Below are positions 58,275-64,000 of a stretch of DNA of 64,000 nucleotides, piece after piece (position 1 is the stretch's first letter; every line of letters starts with the position of its first letter). Location of the stretch: assembly GCA_030693515.1 (NCBI GenBank), contig JAUYAK010000029.1, forward strand, positions 23,699 to 87,698. The letters are read 5' to 3'. The stretch comes from Opitutaceae bacterium (GTDB taxonomy: Bacteria; Verrucomicrobiota; Verrucomicrobiia; Opitutales; Opitutaceae). The notes under the pieces are model-generated. The model ran no database searches, was not told where the DNA came from, and saw nothing but the letters and a program-made list of their open reading frames with translations. A program made the position numbers and the translations under genes.

Positions 58275-59531
58275 TCACGGCGCGGTCTCGCCGAAGTAGT
58301 CGAAGAACACGGTCGCGAGCGATTCGCCATAGGCGGCCCAGTGGCGGCCGAGCGGCGCGATCTTCTCGCCGGCCACGGTGATGACGTTGGTGTTGAATTC
58401 GTGCACCGCGGCGTCGATGCCGAAGCGCCCGAGCCAGCCTTCGCCGAGCGTGCCGGTGTTGCGGAAGGCCGGCCCGGTCGCGCCTTCGGTGAACCACGTG
58501 TGCCGGCGCAGCAAGCGCTCGAAGACCGCCATGCGCGCGAGGTAGCGTTCGAGCAGCGGGCCGGGCGTGCGCGTGAGATGGAGCTGCCCGTTGCCGTCGT
58601 TGTGCAGCTCGAGCGCGAGGTCGGGCTTGCGCCCTGCGGCGATCATCGCCTCCAGCCAGCGTTCGAGCGCGGCGTTCTCCGGGGCGAGCGCGGGATCGGC
58701 GGGAGCGTTCCAATCGCGGTTGAGGTCCTTGCCGAGGGCGTTGAAGCGCGTGCGGCCGGCGGCGACACCGTCCTTGTTGGCCATCGGGAGAAACCAGACG
58801 CAGGTGCGCGCGAGGAATTTTTTCGCCTCGGCGTCGCCGCGGAGGAGACGACGCGCGAGTCCCTCGATCACCCAGTTGCCGCCCGGCTCCCACGGGTGCG
58901 CGCGGGCACGGAGAAACACGCGACGCGGCGCCGCCGGATCGCCCAGGCGCACGATCTCCAGATCGCGGCCCTGCACGGTTTTTCCGATGATGGTGATCTC
59001 GGTCAGCGGGCTGGCGCGTAGTTCGGCGAGGAAGGCGGCGAGTTCGGCCAGGCCGTAGGGTTCGATGCGTGCGATGTGGAGGCGCGGACCGGTGAGCTCA
59101 ACGGTCGCCCGCGCGCGGCCCGGCGCCGGATGCGTGATCGGGATGACGCGCCATGCGCGGCCGTCGTCGGACACCGAGAGCGTGCGCATGCTGGGCGCGA
59201 CCGAGGCGGCGCGGCCGTTGTAAACGTTGTCGAGGTTGACGAACTCGAGCGTCAGCCGCGCGCCGGGCGTCCCGTGAATCGTGAGACGGATGTGGCCCGC
59301 GGCGCGGTTGGTCGAGGCGCGCTCGTGATCGTAGAGCAGGTGGACGAGCACGGCGCCATCGGTGGCCGGCTCATACCAGAGCGGCGAGGCGTTCTCGTAG
59401 TTCGAATCGATGAACGCGAGGCCCGGGATGAGCGCCGGCTGGGCGGGTGCCGGGATCGGCGCGGGCGGGGCCGCGGCGCTCGCGACTGCGGGCGCAAGGG
59501 CGAGGAGCAGCGCAAGGCGGGTGAGCCGCAT
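58275..59531 (-). CDS. M14-family zinc carboxypeptidase
   Basis: VFLRARAHPWEPGGNWVIEGLARRLL; PMANKDGVAAGRTRFNALGKDLNRDWN; LELHNDG. Confidence 0.88.
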   Translation of the reverse strand: MRLTRLALLLALAPAVASAAAPPAPIPAPAQPALIPGLAFIDSNYENASPLWYEPATDGAVLVHLLYDHERASTNRAAGHIRLTIHGTPGARLTLEFVNLDNVYNGRAASVAPSMRTLSVSDDGRAWRVIPITHPAPGRARATVELTGPRLHIARIEPYGLAELAAFLAELRASPLTEITIIGKTVQGRDLEIVRLGDPAAPRRVFLRARAHPWEPGGNWVIEGLARRLLRGDAEAKKFLARTCVWFLPMANKDGVAAGRTRFNALGKDLNRDWNAPADPALAPENAALERWLEAMIAAGRKPDLALELHNDGNGQLHLTRTPGPLLERYLARMAVFERLLRRHTWFTEGATGPAFRNTGTLGEGWLGRFGIDAAVHEFNTNVITVAGEKIAPLGRHWAAYGESLATVFFDYFGETAP

Positions 59532-59551
59532 GAGATAGGATCGGACGCCGA

Positions 59552-60244
59552 TCACTGCACCACCTCACCCGCCTTCAGCTCGCGGAGGCGGATATTCTTC
59601 CAGCGCACCTCGAACGGGCCGGTGCCCTTGGCGATGCTGTGGACCTGCAGGCCGATGAAGCCGGTCGCGTCGAGCGCATCGCGAAAATCCGCGCAGGGCA
59701 CGCCGTTGACCCACGAGCGGATGCGGTCGCCCTGCGCGACGATGCGGTAGTGGTTCCACTCGCCGTCCTTGAACGCCGTGGCGGCGCCGGGCTTCTGCGC
59801 GAGATCGTCGTGCCACTTGGTCCAGCGGCCCTCGTCCCAGAAGTTTCCGGACACGCCCTTGGCGGCGGTCGTGATCTCGCACTGGTAGCCGTAAACTTCG
59901 CCGCTTTCGCGCTGCTTCTTGGGCTGCGAGGGTTGCGGCGTCGCCTTCGCATAGGTGTGGCTGCGGATCTGGATGCCGGAGTTGAGGCGCGGATCGCACC
60001 GCACCTCGCACTCGAACTCGAAGTCGGCGTAGTCGCGCGTGGTGCAGAGGAACGTGTTCTTCGAGCCCTCGACGGTGCGCCCGACGATCGCGCCGTCCTC
60101 GACGTGGTAGGTGGAGGTGCCGCCTTTCACGGTCCAGCCGGCGAGGGTTTTGCCGTCGAAGAGCGGCTTGAGGGCGGTGGGTTTATCCGCGGCGGTGAGC
60201 GGGGTCAGGGCGAGGAGGAGGGCGAGGCGGAGGAGCGTGTTCAT
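59552..60244 (-). CDS. DUF1080 domain (3-keto-disaccharide hydrolase-type) protein
   Basis: LKPLFDGKTLAGWTVKGGTSTYHVEDGAIVGRTVEGSKNTFLCTTRDYADFEFECEVRCDPRLNSGIQIRSH. Confidence 0.93.
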   Translation of the reverse strand: MNTLLRLALLLALTPLTAADKPTALKPLFDGKTLAGWTVKGGTSTYHVEDGAIVGRTVEGSKNTFLCTTRDYADFEFECEVRCDPRLNSGIQIRSHTYAKATPQPSQPKKQRESGEVYGYQCEITTAAKGVSGNFWDEGRWTKWHDDLAQKPGAATAFKDGEWNHYRIVAQGDRIRSWVNGVPCADFRDALDATGFIGLQVHSIAKGTGPFEVRWKNIRLRELKAGEVVQ

Positions 60245-60276
60245 GGCGGAATGGATCGGGCGGGCGGGGCCGTGGG

Positions 60277-61752
60277 TTATTGTTTTTTCCCGGCGCGTTT
60301 CGCCCGGCCCTCGGGTTGTGGCTGCGGCACGCGCGCGAGCTGAGCGAGCAGATCGCGGACGATCTCCGGGCGCTCGGCGGCGAGGTTGCGGGTCTCGTGC
60401 GGATCGGCCGTGAGATCGAAGAGTTCAGCTCGGCCGCCGGCGCGGTCGGCGATGAGGCGCCAGCGGTCGGTGCGGACGGTGCGATCGCCGTCGCTCCAGA
60501 AGCCGTGCGCGGGCTTGGCCGCGGGCGCGCGTGGATCGGCGAGCTGCGCGCGCAGGCTGCGGCCGTCGAGCGCCGCCGGCGGCTCGATCCGGCAGAGCTC
60601 GGCGAGCGTCGGGAAAATGTCCACCGTCTCGACGATCGCAGCGCTGGTGGCGCCCGGCTGGGGCAGGCCGGGATGGCGGATGAGCAGGGGCGAGCGCAGC
60701 GCCTGCTCGTAGAGGCAATGCTTGCCCCAGATGGCGTGCTCGCCGAGCAGGAAGCCGTGGTCGCCCCACAGGACGACGATGGTGTTGGATTCGAGTCCGG
60801 TCTCGCGGAGCGCATCGAGCACGCGGCCGATCTGCGCATCCGCGTAGCTTACACAGGCCGCGTAGGCGCGGCGGAGCTCGCGGGCGTAGTCCGCATCGGT
60901 GGCGGGATCGCGGCCCGCGTGGGCGTAGTTGCCGCGCAGTTCCCCGCTGTTGTGCCAGCCGGACGGCCACGCGGGCTGGGCGGCCGCGGCGGCGGGGAGG
61001 TCGGGCCCGCTGCCGGCGAGGTGGAGGTCGTGCCACTTCTGCGGCGCGGCGAAGGGGAGGTGTGGCTTAAAAAAGCCGACGCCGAAAAACCATGGCTGCC
61101 CGGATGCGGCGAGCTCGCGCAGCGTGGCGACGGCCTCGGCGGCGACCCATGCGTCGGGAAACGCGTCGTCGGGTCCGGCGTGGATTTGGAGCGGCGGCGA
61201 TTTGCCGGGTTCGCGCGCGGCGCCGCCCGCGTAGCCGTGCATGATCGCCAGCGGCGTGGGCCACGGGCCGCGCGGGATCGTGTGGCGGTCCCAGGCGCCG
61301 GGCAGCTCCTCGGGGCCCACGGCCCAGTCGCGGCCGGTGAGGCCGCCGGGGTAATGGCCGATTTTTCCGAGCGCGATCGTGCGATAGCCGGCGGCGCGGA
61401 ATGTCGCGGGCAGGCTGCGCGCGCCCCAGTCGGCGTGCGTGTCGCGGATGGCGTTGTTGCCGACGTGCGCCGGCTCGGCCGGGTAGCGGCCCCGCAGCAA
61501 GGCGCAGCGCGAGGCGCCGCAGGTGGGCGTCTGCACATAGTGGTGGCTGAAAATCCGCGCGGTCCGCGCAAACTCATCCATCCGCGGTGTGCGGGCGTGC
61601 GCCGCGCCGAGCGCGCCAAGGTCGTTGCGCAGATCATCGACGGCGAGGAAAAGGACGTTGGGCCGGGCCGGCGGCGTGGCGGCGGCGCAGGGGGCCGGAG
61701 CCAGGGCGACGGCGGCGGCGAGGGAGAGGCAGGCGAGGACGGGGAGGTGCAT
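60277..61752 (-). CDS. Sulfatase (iduronate-2-sulfatase-like), exported
   Basis: RPNVLFLAVDDLRNDLGALGAAHARTPRMDEFARTARIFSHHYVQTPTCGASRCALLRGRYP (CxASR motif). Confidence 0.92.
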   Translation of the reverse strand: MHLPVLACLSLAAAVALAPAPCAAATPPARPNVLFLAVDDLRNDLGALGAAHARTPRMDEFARTARIFSHHYVQTPTCGASRCALLRGRYPAEPAHVGNNAIRDTHADWGARSLPATFRAAGYRTIALGKIGHYPGGLTGRDWAVGPEELPGAWDRHTIPRGPWPTPLAIMHGYAGGAAREPGKSPPLQIHAGPDDAFPDAWVAAEAVATLRELAASGQPWFFGVGFFKPHLPFAAPQKWHDLHLAGSGPDLPAAAAAQPAWPSGWHNSGELRGNYAHAGRDPATDADYARELRRAYAACVSYADAQIGRVLDALRETGLESNTIVVLWGDHGFLLGEHAIWGKHCLYEQALRSPLLIRHPGLPQPGATSAAIVETVDIFPTLAELCRIEPPAALDGRSLRAQLADPRAPAAKPAHGFWSDGDRTVRTDRWRLIADRAGGRAELFDLTADPHETRNLAAERPEIVRDLLAQLARVPQPQPEGRAKRAGKKQ

Positions 61753-61829
61753 GGGGTGGGGCGGCGTGCGCGCCCACGATCACGAAAGCGCGCCGCAGGT
61801 AAAGCGCGGGGATCGGCGCAGGAGCAATC

Positions 61830-62130
61830 GCGCGGAGCGGCAGTGCCACTGGAAACAATGGGGCTGGTCCCGGCGGCGGCGGATGCTGCTGCGGCTGGGC
61901 GCCGATCTGTCGACGGTGCATCTGGCGTCGCGGAGTCGGAAAGGCTGCTGGCGGATGAGCACGAACAGCATCGCGACAAGTGCGTAGCCTTGGCGGTGCA
62001 AGCCGCCTTCACGAACGAGTGGTTGGGCCAACAAGGGGTGCCGGACCTGCCGGCGCTCTGGGTCGCTTATCATTACCCGCCGCCGCCGAAGACGGAGCCG
62101 GAAGCTCCGGCGCCGGCCGCGAAGGGGTAA
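61830..62130 (+). pseudogene. Group II intron reverse transcriptase/maturase, C-terminal fragment, frameshifted
   Basis: Frame 2: RQCHWKQWGWSRRRRMLLRLGADLSTVHLASRSRKGCWRMSTNSIATSA*, then frame 1: FTNEWLGQQGVPDLPALWVAYHYP; matches the conserved maturase C-terminus pattern (HWKxW...RSRKGYWRMS...NxWLxxQGVPxLxxLW..xHY). Confidence 0.82.
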
Positions 62131-62132
62131 AC

Positions 62133-62209
62133 ACGACGGAACCGCCGGATGCGGACCCGCATGTCCGGTGGTGTGGGGGCCGGGGGCTAATTCCCCCCGG
62201 CTACCCGAT
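62133..62209 (+). ncRNA. Group II (class C-like) intron domains V-VI and 3' end
   Basis: D5-like ACCGCCGGATGCGGACCCGCATGTCCGGTGGT hairpin, D6-like CCGGGGGCTAATTCCCCCCGG hairpin, 3' end CTACCCGAT. Confidence 0.65.
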
Positions 62210-62224
62210 TGGGCCACGGTGTCG

Positions 62225-62554
62225 TCATACAGCAAACTCCTTCGCATCTGGAATCATGCGCTGCTCTACCCACGCGGTAAGCGAATCGAACAGCTCAGTG
62301 TCGGGCCATCTCGGCTCTGTCTCTCGCTGAAAGGTCAAATGCACAACCGCGAAACTCGGTGCGGACTCTCCGAGGTAAAACAAAACGTCGTCACAATCTT
62401 GGCGAACGCCGATGGCTGCGACCGACCGACCAAACAGAACGTGTCCGGCGCACAACTCGCGTGGCAACTCGGCCTCTGCCTGTGACGCCTGCTCAGGTGA
62501 AGCCGGCAACCAAGGCTCGCGCCACTGAATCTGTGATGTGTCGAACTTTCTCAC
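62225..62554 (-). CDS. Integron cassette hypothetical protein
   Basis: GTG start just after an attC; MRKFDTSQIQWREPWLPASPEQASQAEAELPRELCAGHVLFGRSVAAIGVRQDCDDVLFYLGE. Confidence 0.7.
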   Translation of the reverse strand: MRKFDTSQIQWREPWLPASPEQASQAEAELPRELCAGHVLFGRSVAAIGVRQDCDDVLFYLGESAPSFAVVHLTFQRETEPRWPDTELFDSLTAWVEQRMIPDAKEFAV

Positions 62555-62567
62555 GGCGTGCGAAGTG

Positions 62568-62663
62568 GCCTAACGTCAGCGGTCAGCCACGCGCGGAGGA
62601 CGGACCTTGAGCAGCACCAAAAAGCGTGAACCCGCGCGTTGTGCTGTAGTGCTCTGGTTGGGC
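62568..62663 (-). other. attC site
   Basis: GCCTAACGTCAGCGGTCAGCCACGCGCGG...CCGCGCGTTGTGCTGTAGTGCTCTGGTTGGGC; cores inverted, imperfectly paired arms. Confidence 0.85.
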
Positions 62664-62670
62664 CTCTTCT

Positions 62671-63066
62671 TCATATGCCGTGCTCCTCGCCGAACTTCTT
62701 GATGAGGGCGGTGACCTGCGCGGCGACCTCGGCGGAGGAGAAAATATAGAGATCGAATGCATCGATGTCGTCCATGAATAGCCGGACTCTCAGCGGCACA
62801 ACTTGGCCTTTGAACTTCACGCTGAACGTGAGCTCCTTCTCTTCATCCATCTTAATCTTCTCCATCAACGCCGCGACCTTCTTCACTTCCGCGGGACCAA
62901 ACCCGGACTCGAATAGATGGGTCGCTCGCTCAAGAAACGGCGCCACATGCTTCTTGTCGAAGTTCGTGGAGGCTTCGTGAGCAGCTTCTTCTTTTGGAAG
63001 TGCGGCGCTCGGTGTTAGCAGCGCGAGGAGAGTAGCAAGTAATCTCTTCATGTTTTCTTTGCCCAA
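62671..63066 (-). CDS. Integron cassette exported hypothetical protein
   Basis: MGKENMKRLLATLLALLTPSAALPKEEA signal-peptide-like; bounded by attC sites (internal Met at 63051 may be the true start). Confidence 0.65.
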   Translation of the reverse strand: MGKENMKRLLATLLALLTPSAALPKEEAAHEASTNFDKKHVAPFLERATHLFESGFGPAEVKKVAALMEKIKMDEEKELTFSVKFKGQVVPLRVRLFMDDIDAFDLYIFSSAEVAAQVTALIKKFGEEHGI

Positions 63067-63126
63067 CGATTGAGGTCAGACACGGAGGGGCGAAGCCCCG
63101 GAGTTGTCTGTGCCGGCTGGATCGCC
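63061..63126 (-). other. attC site, one non-canonical core
   Basis: GCCCAACGATTGAGGTCAGACACGGAGGGGCGAAGCCCCGGAGTTGTCTGTGCCGGCTGGATCGCC. Confidence 0.65.
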
Positions 63127-63136
63127 TCTTTTTTCG

Positions 63137-63466
63137 TCAGAGCTCATAGGCTTCGATCACTTCCTCGCCATCAACTGGGATGGTGCTGGCAGAGAAAACG
63201 GTGCCGCAACCCTTGCATCTGACCTCTTCGGGCATGCGGCTCAGGCTTCCTTCTTTCTTCTGAGCGTCCGCAAGCAAGCTAGCTTCGGGGAGCTTCTGAT
63301 AATGCACCTTCCCTAAATCGAGACGGTAGATTGCGCCGGTAGCGGCCCCGACGAAAGTAGAGAAATCTCCGCCTGCACCACTTTCGAACATCTTGAACTC
63401 CGTCGCTAGGCCGCACTTTGGGCAAGTCGCGTGACAGAGGGAAATCGATAGACGTGAAGCTTTCAT
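63137..63466 (-). CDS. Integron cassette hypothetical protein with two CxxC motifs
   Basis: MKASRLSISLCHATCPKCGLATEFKMFESGAGGDF...EEVRCKGCGTVFSAS. Confidence 0.7.
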   Translation of the reverse strand: MKASRLSISLCHATCPKCGLATEFKMFESGAGGDFSTFVGAATGAIYRLDLGKVHYQKLPEASLLADAQKKEGSLSRMPEEVRCKGCGTVFSASTIPVDGEEVIEAYEL

Positions 63467-63472
63467 CTTTCC

Positions 63473-63604
63473 GGCGATCGACAAAGATGAGCCACGACCA
63501 CAGCCGGCGCGCCGCGTGCTGCACCGCAGTTGATGTAGTGATTCCAACAGATCATAGCACGCGGCGTGACGGCTGTGGTCGTTGGCTCTGGCGCCTTGTT
63601 GGGC
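63473..63604 (-). other. attC site (long), one non-canonical core
   Basis: GGCGATCGACAAAGATGAGCCACGACCACAGCCGGCGCGCCGCGTGCT...AGCACGCGGCGTGACGGCTGTGGTCGTTGGCTCTGGCGCCTTGTTGGGC. Confidence 0.8.
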
Positions 63605-63611
63605 CTTTTTT

Positions 63612-63971
63612 TCATTCTTCGGTGAGACGCTTCGCCAAATCGATCGCTCGGACCTCGAGCCCGCAGAGATTCACGTCCCAATTGGGGCCGACCATCGATC
63701 CATCAGCGTGCATGCCCTTCAGCCACGCGCCGATAAACTCATCGAGGGCAATCGCGGTAGGAACATACTCGCTCCAATCTTCTTTTTGGTGCCGCGCCGC
63801 ATACGCACGATCCGACCAAAACACCAAAACCGAGACGCCTTCATTTTCATGGGAAGGACAAACCGCCCAGCCGCCATCCGGCGACCGCAAGCCGTAGGCC
63901 TGGCCACTGTGGCGAACGCGGTCAACAAATCGGTCGTAGCTTTCCTGGGATGTGGCGCGATTTTGGAGCAT
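63612..63971 (-). CDS. Integron cassette DUF2750-like protein
   Basis: YDRFVDRVRHSGQAYGLRSPDGGWAVCPSHENEGVSVLVFWSDRAYAARHQKEDWSEYVPTAIALDEFIGAWLKGMHADGSMVGPNWD. Confidence 0.75.
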   Translation of the reverse strand: MLQNRATSQESYDRFVDRVRHSGQAYGLRSPDGGWAVCPSHENEGVSVLVFWSDRAYAARHQKEDWSEYVPTAIALDEFIGAWLKGMHADGSMVGPNWDVNLCGLEVRAIDLAKRLTEE

Positions 63972-63979
63972 CTTGTTTT

Positions 63980-64000
63980 GCCCAACGTCAAAGATGAGCC
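63980..64000 (-). other. Partial attC site at window edge
   Basis: GCCCAACGTCAAAGATGAGCC, same arm as the attC at 63473 apart from the core. Confidence 0.75.

Larger units (their letters stand above)
62210..64000 (-). mobile_element. Integron gene-cassette array (continues past window; integrase not in window)
   Basis: Four small minus-strand ORFs separated by attC-like sites with GCCYAAC/GTTRGGC cores at ORF boundaries. Confidence 0.8.

Noticed and set aside
60280-62130. 616-aa plus-strand ORF as one protein
   Set aside because: First ~1.5 kb is antisense to the sulfatase; only the last ~50 codons match a maturase C-terminus, and the matching upstream part is in another frame.

Overview
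GC-rich (~65-70% by eye) bacterial chromosome segment. Gene content looks like a Verrucomicrobiota/Opitutaceae-type genome (inference only: many sulfatases, DUF1080, GldFG/DUF4340, STN-TonB receptor with FecR/ECF sigma). Most of the window is ordinary chromosome: ychF, rpsU, mutY, rnhC, an ECF sigma/FecR/TonB-receptor triad, pyrE, PhoD-like phosphatase, sulfatases, hybrid histidine kinase, a GldA/F/G-like ABC system, birA, DUF1080/GMC oxidoreductase/gluconate-2-DH subunit-3 modules, lgt, gcvT-gcvH, mutS, panB, MacAB-like efflux, tandem amidohydrolases, M14 peptidase. Three places look different. (1) The right end (~62.2-64.0 kb) reads as a chromosomal integron cassette array: four small minus-strand ORFs separated by attC-like sites (GCCYAAC...GTTRGGC). 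One cassette has a non-canonical but perfectly self-complementary core site (GGCGATC/GATCGCC). The distal attC is interrupted by the 3' relic of a group IIC-type intron in the orientation expected of C-attC introns. (2) The 3' end of mutS occurs three times in the same orientation (~38.02, 39.10 and 42.86 kb), bracketing a Phd/VapC-like toxin-antitoxin pair and an AraC/hydrolase/cupin/cyclophilin-like module, which suggests repeated insertion at the mutS 3' end. (3) A family of intergenic palindromes with a small hairpin in each arm lies between genes, and repeat edges sometimes supply stop codons. No rRNA, tRNA, CRISPR array or complete IS was recognised. No searches could be run; all family names are by motif recognition.
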